The notes under the pieces: generated by a model | Database searches by the model: none | The model's input: only the letters and a program-made list of their open reading frames with translations | What the model was told of the DNA's origin: nothing | Assembly (NCBI GenBank): GCA_964371655.1 | Contig: CAYJOD010000144.1 | Span: forward strand, 1-10,042 | Length of the DNA: 10,042 bases | Source of the DNA: CAZGSN01 sp964371655 | GTDB taxonomy: Bacteria > Desulfobacterota > Binatia > HRBIN30 | Direction: 5' to 3' | Part shown: positions 1 to 6,822 of the stretch, in pieces | Numbering within the stretch: position 1 is the stretch's first letter | How the letters are laid out: each line of letters begins with the position of its first letter | Program-made: the position numbers and the translations under genes

Positions 1-48
1 TGAAGCGTGAAGCGTGAAGCGTGAAGCGTGAAGCGTGAAGCGTGAAGA
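1..48. repeat. 7-bp tandem repeat tract (tgaagcg)n
   Basis: Six perfect head-to-tail copies of the heptamer tgaagcg run from the left edge to position 42, followed by a decayed partial copy (tgaaga). The tract touches the window edge, so its true length is unknown. It lies beyond the 3' end of the minus-strand cyclophilin gene. One frame is open through it, because a 7-bp unit cycles through all three frames, but nothing suggests it is translated. Inverted copies of the same unit (acgcttca) occur at 81-88 and 95-102, so the region can fold back on itself. Confidence 0.95.
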
Positions 49-65
49 CGGCGCTAGCGCCGTCT
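46..65. repeat. 20-bp perfect palindrome between repeat tracts
   Basis: The sequence agacggcgctagcgccgtct equals its own reverse complement. It sits exactly between the forward tgaagcg tract and the inverted acgcttca copies. As RNA or single-stranded DNA it could nucleate a cruciform or hairpin whose arms continue into the flanking repeats. It lies about 50 bp past the ppiA stop codon and could serve as that gene's terminator. It has no T-run on either side, so a classical intrinsic terminator is not supported. Confidence 0.85.
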
Positions 66-74
66 GTTCTCTGA

Positions 75-102
75 CGAGATACGCTTCACGAGATACGCTT
101 CA
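75..102. repeat. 14-bp direct repeat, inverted relative to the heptamer tract
   Basis: Two adjacent perfect copies of cgagatacgcttca lie at 75-88 and 89-102. Each contains acgcttca, the reverse complement of tgaagcgt, the unit of the left tract. The block therefore forms the opposite arm of an inverted arrangement centred on the 46-65 palindrome. It ends 13 bp from the ppiA stop codon. Confidence 0.85.
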
Positions 103-115
103 CGGATCACGCCCC

Positions 116-685
116 CTATTTTGCCACCGTCATCGACTTGATGATGACCGGCTCGGTCGGGACGTTCTCGTGAGGGCCGCGATTGGCGGTGGCCACCTTC
201 TCGATCTTCTGGACGACGTCCATGCCGCTGACGACTTTGCCGAACACCGCGTATCCGAAACCGCGTGGGGTTTCGTCGGTGTGGTTCAAGAAGGCGTTGT
301 CCTTCACGTTGATGAAGAATTGCGCCGTGGCACTGTCGACAACGCCGGTACGGGCCATGGCCAGGGTGCCGACGGTGTTCTTGAGACCGTTGCCGGCTTC
401 GTTCTTGATCGGCGCCTTGGTCGACTTCTCCTTCATATCCTTGTCCATGCCCCCGCCTTGGATCATGAAGCCGGGGATGACGCGGTGGAAGATCGTGCCG
501 TCGTAGTGCTTGTCGTTCACATACGACAAGAAGTTTTTCACCGTGATCGGTGCCTTCGCTTCGTCGAGCTCGACCGTGATATCGCCGAGCGACGTGGAGA
601 TCAGTACCATTGGATTCTTCCCTTCTGCCCGCGCCGTAGCGGCGAGCCCCAAAACGATAGCCAGTGCAGTGAGAGTACGGCGCAT
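116..685 (-). CDS. ppiA: Periplasmic cyclophilin-type peptidyl-prolyl cis-trans isomerase
   Basis: This 189-residue protein is predicted to isomerise X-Pro peptide bonds during folding of exported proteins. Residues 1-20 are a Sec signal peptide: MRR, then a hydrophobic stretch ending ATARA, with likely cleavage before Glu21. The rest is one cyclophilin domain close to E. coli PpiA/PpiB. It has FHRVIPGFMIQGGG at 66-79 with the catalytic Arg68, GTLAMART at 106-113, FFIN at 123-126 and GYAVFGKVVSGMDVV at 144-158. Residue 132 is Phe where eukaryotic cyclophilin A has Trp121, as in bacterial cyclophilins with poor cyclosporin binding. The frame is open upstream to an ATG at 739. I chose the ATG at 685 because it gives a proper signal peptide and has AAGGAG six bases upstream. 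It is transcribed alone, divergent from the next gene. Confidence 0.95.
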   Translation of the reverse strand: MRRTLTALAIVLGLAATARAEGKNPMVLISTSLGDITVELDEAKAPITVKNFLSYVNDKHYDGTIFHRVIPGFMIQGGGMDKDMKEKSTKAPIKNEAGNGLKNTVGTLAMARTGVVDSATAQFFINVKDNAFLNHTDETPRGFGYAVFGKVVSGMDVVQKIEKVATANRGPHENVPTEPVIIKSMTVAK

Positions 686-706
686 GTCGGTCTCCTTGGT
701 CGCGGC

Positions 707-735
707 GTCATAGCAATTCGCCGTTGCCTGTCCAA
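707..735 (-). promoter_or_regulatory. Probable sigma-70-type promoter of ppiA
   Basis: On the minus strand, TTGGAC (730-735) is separated by 17 bp from TATGAC (707-712). The -10 box ends 21 bases before the ppiA ATG at 685, and the ribosome binding site lies between them. The spacing is ideal but the hexamer matches are only moderate, so this is a prediction. It also supports placing the start at 685 rather than at 739, which would lie upstream of the promoter. Confidence 0.5.
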
Positions 736-786
736 CCAAGTAGGGGACAGCCCTCTTCGCATTCCTGAATGTTAGCCCGAATTCCT

Positions 787-960
787 CACCAAGACTTCAC
801 CGCAGAGACGCAGAGGCGCGGAGACGAAAGTATCTTGAGAAAAACTCCACATCCGCTGAAGCACCAGGGTGCACGAAATTGATTCGGCCAAAGTCGTGAG
901 TTCTTCCAACCATCCAAGGCTTTCTCTGCGTCTCGGCGCCTCTGCGGTGAGAAATCCAGG
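787..960. repeat. 174-bp dispersed repeat with inverted ends, copy A
   Basis: The element begins cacc-aagac and ends gagaaatccagg. Its left arm (from 797, tcaccgcagagacgcagaggcgcggaga) pairs with its right arm (ending at 950, ctctgcggtga) over about 28 bp with four mismatches. A second copy of the same length and orientation lies at 5436-5609. The two agree best in the arms and in the right third, including the 'ggccaaa' and 'aggctttctctgcgtct' stretches, and diverge most in the centre. It encodes no transposase and shows no clear target duplication. It resembles a non-autonomous MITE-like or REP-like element. The chance minus-strand reading frame through it is discussed under rejected items. 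It occupies the space between divergent genes; the rest of 686-1064 shows only the ppiA promoter. Confidence 0.85.
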
Positions 961-1064
961 TCGGAGGCCTGTCCCGCGCGCGCTGGGGGAGTTTTTCCAT
1001 TTGCCGAAGCCCGGAGTGTGCAGTATGGTCGCGCCGAATCATCATCAGCCGGACCTTTGGACTC

Positions 1065-1448
1065 ATGCGCTACGCGATCGTTTTGGTTCTAATCGTAGGT
1101 GCGCACGCGGGTGCGTCGCCGCTGTGGGCTACGGGCATTGAGCCCATCCCCGCCGTGCAGGAGCAGATCGTTCGTGTGGCGGCGGTCCAGAGCGAGGCCG
1201 AGCTTACGAGCATCATCGACGAGCTCAAGGCCATGAGTGCACCCGACTATAGCGACCTTATTCCCCAGCTCGTTTACGCCATCGTCAATGCCAAGAGCTC
1301 GCGCGATGCGCTGGTGCCGAGCCTCATCATGCGTCGGCTTGGGATCTCGACGGGACAGTTGCGCGTCGCGCTGCAACCGTACCGTTCCGCAGCCGAGCCC
1401 AGGCTGCAGACGGAGATCGAGAATCTTCTAAGGGACCTTGCCCCGTAG
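1065..1448 (+). CDS. Small predicted secreted helical protein, unknown function
   Basis: I do not recognise this 127-residue protein. It starts with a probable signal peptide: Arg2, the hydrophobic run AIVLVLIVGAHAGA, then a likely cleavage around Ala17-Ala22. That would place it in the periplasm or outside the cell. The mature part (about 25-127) is predicted to be mostly amphipathic helix. It has no cysteine and no visible catalytic motif. Segments such as SEAELTSIIDELKAM (43-57) and PRLQTEIENLLRDLAP (112-127) resemble short HEAT-like or helical-bundle units, but no family match can be claimed. The ATG lacks a strong Shine-Dalgarno sequence. The signal peptide and the balanced composition argue for a real gene. 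It stands alone between repeat copy A and the long hairpin at 1460-1547. Confidence 0.6.
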   Translation: MRYAIVLVLIVGAHAGASPLWATGIEPIPAVQEQIVRVAAVQSEAELTSIIDELKAMSAPDYSDLIPQLVYAIVNAKSSRDALVPSLIMRRLGISTGQLRVALQPYRSAAEPRLQTEIENLLRDLAP

Positions 1449-1459
1449 CGGTCAGTGTT

Positions 1460-1547
1460 CAGTGATCAGTGGTCGGTGATCAGTGGTCGGTGGTCAGTAG
1501 TTTGATCTACTGAACACTGAACACTGATCACCGACCACCGACCACTG
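1460..1547. terminator. Long hairpin between convergent genes, possible bidirectional terminator
   Basis: A near-perfect inverted repeat has 41-base arms at 1460-1500 and 1507-1547 and a 6-base loop (tttgat). I counted four mismatches and one G-T pair. The arms are built from degenerate short units (cagtg, tcggtg, atcagtg), so each arm is also an internal direct repeat. It fills the 102-bp gap between the plus-strand small secreted gene and the minus-strand helicase, where it could stop transcription from both sides. No long T-tract follows either arm, so it may act as an RNA-stabilising or attenuating hairpin, or simply be a repeat array. Confidence 0.7.
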
Positions 1548-1550
1548 CCC

Positions 1551-4500
1551 CTACGTTTCCTCCAACAAGTAGTCGAGATCTTCGGGCGTGAGGGCGCGCG
1601 CAAAACCGTCCTCGCCGAGGATATCACGCACCAGGGCGGCCTTGCGTTGTTGCAGCTGGAAGATCTTCTCCTCGATGGTGCCGGTCGCGATCATGCGGTA
1701 GGCGATGACGGTTCGATCCTGGCCGATGCGATGGGCGCGGTCGATGGCTTGCGCTTCCACCGCCGGATTCCACCACGGGTCGAACAGCACCACATAGCTC
1801 GCCGCGGTCAGGTTGAGCCCCGTACCACCGGCCTTCAGCGACACCAGAAACACGCCCGGATTGGGATCGTTTTGGAAGGCGTCGACGATCTGCTCGCGTT
1901 TGCTGCTTTGGCCGGTAAGCAGGTGATGGGTGATGCCGCGCGTCGACATCTCCTGCTTCAGCAGGCGCAGGCATTGGACGAACTGTGAGAAGACGAGAAC
2001 CTTGTGGCCTTCGGCGAGGATCGGATCGAGAAGCTCGAACAGCGAGTCGAATTTCCCCGAGCCGAGCTCGCGGCTGGCGCCGGCCAGGGCTGGATGGCAA
2101 CAGATCTGCCGCAGGCGCGTCAGCGCCGCCAAGATATGGATCTTGTTGTGCGCGATACCGCCGGGCTCGGCGCTGATGCGGTGGACCAGCTCGCGGCTGC
2201 GGCGCAGCTCGGCGACGTAGAGCTGGCGCTGCTCATGTGTGAGCTCGCAGTCCTGGCGTTCTTCGATGCGCTCCGGCAGCTCGGTGGCCACCTGCAGCTT
2301 GGTGCGCCGCAACATCACCGGCCGCAGCTTGGCAGCGAGCAAGGTGCGCGCGTGTGCCGGTGCGTCGGGGCGATCGAAGCGCACCTGGAAGCGCGAGCGG
2401 ATTCCGAGATAGCCGGGGTTCACGAATCCGACGATGCTCCACAAATCGAGGGCGCGATTTTCCAACGGCGTTCCGGTGAGCGCCAGACGGTACTTGGCGC
2501 GCAAGGTGTGCGCTGCCTGTGTCACCGCGGCGTCGGGGTTCTTGATGTTCTGAGCCTCATCGAGAATCGCGGCGCGCAACTCGATGTCGCGCCACGCCTC
2601 GACGTCGAGGCGCAGCAGCGCATAGTTGGTCACCACCAGGTCGTACTCGTGGATGCGGCGCCGCAGCTCGTGGCGCGTCTGCCCGCTGCTGAGCTCCAAC
2701 AGCCGCAGTGACGGAGCAAAGCGCGCGGCCTCACGCTGCCAGTTGTGGACCACCGAGGCGGGACAGACGACGAGACTCGGTCCACCCTTGGGGTCTTGCT
2801 CACGCAGGTACAGCAGCCACGCCAGCGCCTGCACGGTCTTGCCGAGGCCCATGTCGTCGGCGAGGACGGCGCCGATTCCGAGCGCGGTCATGTAGGCGAG
2901 AAAGTCGAGGCCGCGCGTTTGATAGGGCCGCAGGTCGGCCTGCAACCCCGCCGGCACCGCCACCGGTGGCAACCCGCGAAACTCGGCGACGCGCTGGCGC
3001 AGCGCGCGTGCGGCGGTCACCGTGGCCGCATCGACGCCGAACCCTTCGAGAGCGTCCAGGCTCTCGGCCTTGGCCCCGGCCAGCTGCCACAGCGTCACCC
3101 GCTGGTCCTCTTCCCCGAGCTCGAGGCCGAGGTCGGCCAACACGTCGGCAGCCTCCTCCTGCATGTGGACGAGGTGACGGTCGATCCAACCGACCGACAG
3201 CTTGACGAAGCGGGTGCTGGCGGTGCGCAAGTGGCTGAGGTCCTCTCCGGTCAGCTCGGCGCCCTCCGCCTCCCATTCGGCCGATACCGAGAACCAATCG
3301 AGTCCGCTCGACTGAATGCGCAGTCGCGGTGCGATGCGGATCTCGCCGGTGAGCAGACGGCGCATGCGTTCGGTTCCGAAAAACGTCACATCGCGCGGCC
3401 GCGCCTCCCACGCGGCGGCAAAATCTTCCATGCGCTTGCGCCCGGCATGCAGCCACCAGCCGATGCCGTTGTCGGCCCAGGGCGGGGCGGCGCCGCTGCG
3501 CGTACGCTGGCGGCCGGGCGCGGCCCCGAGCACGCGCAACCACGCGAGCACCGACTCGACGCACTCGGGCCGCGGAGCCATGAACCAAACGTCCGCCTCC
3601 GCCGTCCCGTTGCTTGTCATGTCTGCGCCGGCTTGTGGCGCCACCGGCACCGCTTCGGCCGCCTCCGGCAACGCCGTGTAGTCGGCGTCGGCCTGGACCC
3701 CGGTGTCTTGCACCAGAGCCCAATTGCGTTCCGGCCCGTACTCGAAGCACACCGCACCCGCGTCAGCGGCGACACCGGGCCGCCACGGCGCATCCGTCGT
3801 CGATGCGAAGATGCGCACCTGCATCCAATCGTCCTCGCGCAGATCGAAGGCCACGGCCGGGCGCACCCGATAGAAGCGGGTGTGTGTGGCAATCGTCTCC
3901 TGCAGGTGTGGAAAGCTGGCGCCGAGGGAGCCGAGGACGTCGGCGCGCTCTTCGGGCGCCACCGGCAGGCCGCCAGCGCGCACGAAGTTGTCGACCAGTT
4001 GCTCGGGCGGCCGCTCGTGGACGACGTGAAACGCACCGTCGGCGAGCAAGAAGGCCGTGTCGATCTGGTCGTACACGGCTGGCGCACTCAAATAGACCGA
4101 TTGCGCGAGCGGGCGGCGGCGCCCGTCGGACCAATGAAAAGCAAGGTCGACGGTGAGGCCGCCGTCAGCGTCGAGACACGCCGGCAACAGGCGTACCGGT
4201 GTGGGCGAGACGCGAATCGGTCCGCCGAGCTCGATCCCGGCGCGAGCGGCGAGCTCCGGATCACTATCGAGAGCCCAGCACGCCGCCGACGAGCCCGACG
4301 CACGCGCCAGAAAGCCAAGCAGCCGCTTGCCGAACAACCCGTGACGCGGGTCCATACCGAAAGCGGGGTAGGTGTAGGCGTCAGAGCTCCCCGCCTGGGC
4401 CTCGACCAGCCACTCGAGAAGGATGGCCTGGTCGTTCGGGAGGATGGCGTTGTCGCGTCGCACCTCGTTGCGCAGCTGGTTCAACTGATTGAGCGTACGC

Positions 4501-5330
4501 CGGACTTCGTGCAGCTTCGCCGTGCTCATGCGCGCGTCGACCTTCAAGATCGGTCGGTCGTTCTCGCCGCGTTCGAGCCGCAAGAAGACGCGCAGGGTGC
4601 GTTTGCCGAGCTGCGTACGCTGGCCGCCCCAGCCCGCAAGTTCGCGCGCCAGCATGGAGCGGACACGTTGCGCGTAGCGGCGTGCCAGATCTTCACGGTG
4701 CAGGAATGGTCGCAGCGCCGTAGGCACCCAGCCCTCGGACTGCCCCGACAGCTCCTGCGCCAAGCGCCAACACAGAAGATCGGCATCGGTCTCCCGTAGG
4801 ATTGCTTGGATCTCCGGTCGATACGCGGAGGCCCCACCACGGGGTCCATCCTGCAACAGCCGCGCTAACAGATCTTGGCGCAGCCGCAGATCGCGGCTGC
4901 GGCGCAGACGTTCGAGGGCGTCCTCGGAAACCGGCAGCCTTGGCTTCGAGACCTCGCGCGGACTCTTCAGCGCCGGCCGGAACGGCGGGGGCGCGCTCGC
5001 CGCGTCGGCGTGTTGCGGCCGCGTGCTGCCGAGCATGGCGCGCCCGAGCGCGTAGCTGTGCTTGCACGGCGGGCCGAGCGGGCACGAGCAGCGTGGGCGC
5101 CAGTCGTCGTCGATCCACTCCCATTGCGCGTAGTAGTCCAAGGAGCCGCGCACGCGTGCTGCCGCGCAGCTGCCGTCGTAGTCGATGGCACCGACGCGCC
5201 CGGAGGCAGCATACTCCTGGCCCTGCTGGCGGATTGGCGCCGGGAACTCCGCCAGGGCTGTGAGCAAGGAGGCGAGCTGGTCCGGAGAAAGCAACGCCAC
5301 CGCAAAGGGTGTAGATTCGGAGGTGGCCAT
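1551..5330 (-). CDS. SWIM zinc-finger SNF2/SWI2-family helicase-like ATPase
   Basis: This 1259-residue protein is predicted to be an ATP-driven DNA translocase that remodels protein-DNA complexes. A SWIM finger, CxC-x5-CxH, lies at Cys81, Cys83, Cys89 and His91. The middle (about 100-780) resembles the bacterial SNF2-associated region, including GLDWFSVSAEW near 677. The C-terminal motor has motif I LADDMGLGKT (823-832), a DEAQ Walker B box (924-927), LTGTPLEN, and the motif V/VI region SLKAGGTGLNLT with HRIGQ (1200-1204). All motor motifs appear intact. It is longer than E. coli RapA. In effect it joins the functions of B. subtilis YwqB (SWIM) and YwqA (SNF2). I chose the ATG at 5330; an in-frame ATG at 5393 would add 21 residues of unlikely composition. 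Neither start has a strong ribosome binding site. The gene is monocistronic; regulation is unknown. Confidence 0.93.
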   Translation of the reverse strand: MATSESTPFAVALLSPDQLASLLTALAEFPAPIRQQGQEYAASGRVGAIDYDGSCAAARVRGSLDYYAQWEWIDDDWRPRCSCPLGPPCKHSYALGRAMLGSTRPQHADAASAPPPFRPALKSPREVSKPRLPVSEDALERLRRSRDLRLRQDLLARLLQDGPRGGASAYRPEIQAILRETDADLLCWRLAQELSGQSEGWVPTALRPFLHREDLARRYAQRVRSMLARELAGWGGQRTQLGKRTLRVFLRLERGENDRPILKVDARMSTAKLHEVRRTLNQLNQLRNEVRRDNAILPNDQAILLEWLVEAQAGSSDAYTYPAFGMDPRHGLFGKRLLGFLARASGSSAACWALDSDPELAARAGIELGGPIRVSPTPVRLLPACLDADGGLTVDLAFHWSDGRRRPLAQSVYLSAPAVYDQIDTAFLLADGAFHVVHERPPEQLVDNFVRAGGLPVAPEERADVLGSLGASFPHLQETIATHTRFYRVRPAVAFDLREDDWMQVRIFASTTDAPWRPGVAADAGAVCFEYGPERNWALVQDTGVQADADYTALPEAAEAVPVAPQAGADMTSNGTAEADVWFMAPRPECVESVLAWLRVLGAAPGRQRTRSGAAPPWADNGIGWWLHAGRKRMEDFAAAWEARPRDVTFFGTERMRRLLTGEIRIAPRLRIQSSGLDWFSVSAEWEAEGAELTGEDLSHLRTASTRFVKLSVGWIDRHLVHMQEEAADVLADLGLELGEEDQRVTLWQLAGAKAESLDALEGFGVDAATVTAARALRQRVAEFRGLPPVAVPAGLQADLRPYQTRGLDFLAYMTALGIGAVLADDMGLGKTVQALAWLLYLREQDPKGGPSLVVCPASVVHNWQREAARFAPSLRLLELSSGQTRHELRRRIHEYDLVVTNYALLRLDVEAWRDIELRAAILDEAQNIKNPDAAVTQAAHTLRAKYRLALTGTPLENRALDLWSIVGFVNPGYLGIRSRFQVRFDRPDAPAHARTLLAAKLRPVMLRRTKLQVATELPERIEERQDCELTHEQRQLYVAELRRSRELVHRISAEPGGIAHNKIHILAALTRLRQICCHPALAGASRELGSGKFDSLFELLDPILAEGHKVLVFSQFVQCLRLLKQEMSTRGITHHLLTGQSSKREQIVDAFQNDPNPGVFLVSLKAGGTGLNLTAASYVVLFDPWWNPAVEAQAIDRAHRIGQDRTVIAYRMIATGTIEEKIFQLQQRKAALVRDILGEDGFARALTPEDLDYLLEET

Positions 5331-5369
5331 GAACGTCCAAGCTGCCTGAGTGCGCGCGGGGGCGCAATC

Positions 5370-5378
5370 ATTTATGCA
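5370..5378 (-). promoter_or_regulatory. Possible extended -10 element for the SNF2 helicase gene
   Basis: The minus strand reads tgcataaat about 40 bases before the ATG at 5330. This resembles an extended -10 box (TGn plus an AT-rich hexamer) in otherwise GC-rich DNA. No convincing -35 box sits at the right distance. If it is real, transcription begins downstream of the alternative ATG at 5393, favouring the shorter protein. The remainder of 5331-5716 holds repeat copy B and no gene. Confidence 0.25.
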
Positions 5379-5435
5379 GCCCCAAGGACGCATTCACACG
5401 GGTTTCGGCTTGACCGCAGGAGGCCAACCCGTTTT

Positions 5436-5609
5436 CACCGAAGACTTTACCGCAGAGACGCAAAGGCGCGGAGAACAGATGGTCTAGGAACGATTGCACG
5501 TTCGCCGAAACAGCAGGCTGCAAGGAATCGATCCGGCCAAAATCATGATTTCTACCAACTATCAAAGGCTTTCTCTGCGTCTCCGTGTCTCTGCGGTGAG
5601 AAATCCAGG
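5436..5609. repeat. 174-bp dispersed repeat with inverted ends, copy B
   Basis: This is the second copy of the element at 787-960, with equal length, the same orientation, and the same ends (caccgaagac and gagaaatccagg). Its arms (accgcagagacgca near 5450 and tctctgcgtctccgtgtctctgcggtga ending at 5600) form an imperfect terminal inverted repeat. The interior keeps the ggccaaaa-tcatga and aaaggctttctctgcgtct blocks. Like copy A it lies between divergent genes, here the helicase and the LpxL-like acyltransferase. It is about 108 bp from the start chosen for the latter, so it could influence either promoter. No transposase or target duplication is visible. Confidence 0.85.
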
Positions 5610-5716
5610 CTAACAGTGGGCACCCATGCTCTTGGGGAGCTGTCGTCTGGGATACCGCTGCGTCACTGGCTTTGATAGTCAACAAGGCTGTGACGGTTTC
5701 TGACCCAGGAATTACG

Positions 5717-6742
5717 GTGGCGACCGACGAGCGCCGCGCCGGCGCGGGCGAAGAATCGGCGGCGATACCTGCGCTCGCGGCGGCTACGGCTGCGACTCGC
5801 CTTCACGCCGTCGGCGCAAGCGTCTTGCAGAACCTGCGTTTCGACGGCCTGTGGTGGCGCAAGTTCGCTTACCTCGGTTGTGTCTATGGCCCCGAATGGT
5901 GGAAGCAGTACTCACCACCGGCAATCGCGGCAATCATCTTCGCCCTGGTCGGGCGTAACCGGCGCGGGGCCTTGGCGAATATGGCGCGCATCCTCGGCGA
6001 TGGAGACCGGCGCCTTGCAATCCTGACCGCACTACGAATGTACGGTGAATTCGCTCACTGCTTTACGGAGACGATGGAGTACTACGGGCCGCGGCCGCAC
6101 CCGATCCAAATCGATGCTCCCGAGCACAATAGCGTTGCGCAAGCTCTCAGCTGCGGAAGGGGAGCCGTGGTGGTCACCGGACACTTCGGCAATTGGGACA
6201 TCGCTGCCAAAGGGCTGCGCGAGTCCGGCTGTCCGATGAACGTGGTCATGGCTCACGAGGTCAACGCCAGCACGCACGAGTACGTTCGCGCCGCGCGCGA
6301 GCGCGCCGGGGTACGCGTGATCTACTCCGATAGCTCGGTATTCTCGTCGCTGACGATGGTGCGTGCGCTGCGCCGCAACGAGGTGGTGGCGATTCAGCTC
6401 GATCGCTCGCAGGGTGCCGGAGAGACTCGAACCGTACCATTTTTCGGCGCGCCGGCTGTCTTTCCTTGCGGTCCTTTCGTTCTCGCCCGCGTCGCCGGCG
6501 CTCCTCTGATTCCCATGTTCATCCCTCGACTCGGCAAGCGCCACTACGGGATCCGGATGGGCAAGCGCTTCGATCTCAGCCGCGAGGCGCGCGACGTAGT
6601 CAGCTTGGAACGGGTGATGGCAGAGGTCGTGCAAACCTTCGAAGCCACGATCCGCGAGTTCCCGACGCAGTGGTTCCAGTTCGCTCCGTTCTGGTCGGAG
6701 CCGATGGCGCTCGGTCAAGGCAACGTGAAAGAATCCGGATGA
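5717..6742 (+). CDS. LpxL/HtrB-family lysophospholipid acyltransferase
   Basis: This 341-residue protein is predicted to be a membrane-associated enzyme that moves an acyl chain onto lipid A, a glycolipid or a related acceptor. The catalytic HX4D/E motif is present as GHFGNWD with His156 and Asp161. The downstream block QLDRS...PFFGAPAVFPCGPFVLARVAGAPLIPMF is typical of the LpxL/HtrB branch. A hydrophobic segment PPAIAAIIFALVG (about 74-86) probably anchors it to the inner membrane. I chose the GTG at 5717 because AGGA lies six bases upstream. In-frame TTG (5672) and GTG (5690) codons would add up to 15 residues. It leads a same-strand run with plsC (80-bp gap) and a glycosyltransferase. It could be the lipid A secondary acyltransferase, or an enzyme acylating another glycolipid, as PatA does in mycobacteria; the sequence does not decide. 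Confidence 0.88.
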   Translation: MATDERRAGAGEESAAIPALAAATAATRLHAVGASVLQNLRFDGLWWRKFAYLGCVYGPEWWKQYSPPAIAAIIFALVGRNRRGALANMARILGDGDRRLAILTALRMYGEFAHCFTETMEYYGPRPHPIQIDAPEHNSVAQALSCGRGAVVVTGHFGNWDIAAKGLRESGCPMNVVMAHEVNASTHEYVRAARERAGVRVIYSDSSVFSSLTMVRALRRNEVVAIQLDRSQGAGETRTVPFFGAPAVFPCGPFVLARVAGAPLIPMFIPRLGKRHYGIRMGKRFDLSREARDVVSLERVMAEVVQTFEATIREFPTQWFQFAPFWSEPMALGQGNVKESG

Positions 6743-6822
6743 GAATTCTCCAACAGAGGTTCTCCGCCTGGTCTGTAGTTTGGTGTGTTCCGATGCCCGT
6801 ATCCGTATGGTAGCGTGCCCCG

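Noticed and set aside
1..103. Short tandem repeats considered as a CRISPR array
   Set aside because: The units are 7 bp with no spacers, and the opposite-orientation copies are not separated by unique sequence of even length. No cas gene is present.
35..775. A 246-codon plus-strand open frame opposite ppiA
   Set aside because: It begins inside the heptamer repeat and is antisense to a textbook cyclophilin with signal peptide and ribosome binding site. Its product has no family features.
797..1066. An 89-codon minus-strand frame over repeat copy A, similar to one over copy B at 5368-5685
   Set aside because: The similarity is explained by the repeated DNA. There is no ribosome binding site or domain, and the frame crosses the inverted arms of the element.
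2745..4799. A 684-codon plus-strand open frame opposite the helicase gene
   Set aside because: It lies wholly antisense to the SNF2 gene, whose motor and zinc-finger motifs prove the minus strand is coding. High GC content makes long antisense frames common. The translation shows no domain or sensible composition.
5672..5716. Upstream TTG and GTG starts for the LpxL-like gene
   Set aside because: They extend the protein by up to 15 residues without a good ribosome binding site. The GTG at 5717 has AGGA at proper spacing. This choice is moderate, not certain.
6743..6822. Promoter between the LpxL-like gene and plsC
   Set aside because: A TTGGTG at 6780-6785 and TATGGT at 6806-6811 are 20 bp apart, which is too wide for a convincing promoter. 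Nothing better was seen, so co-transcription is the simpler view.
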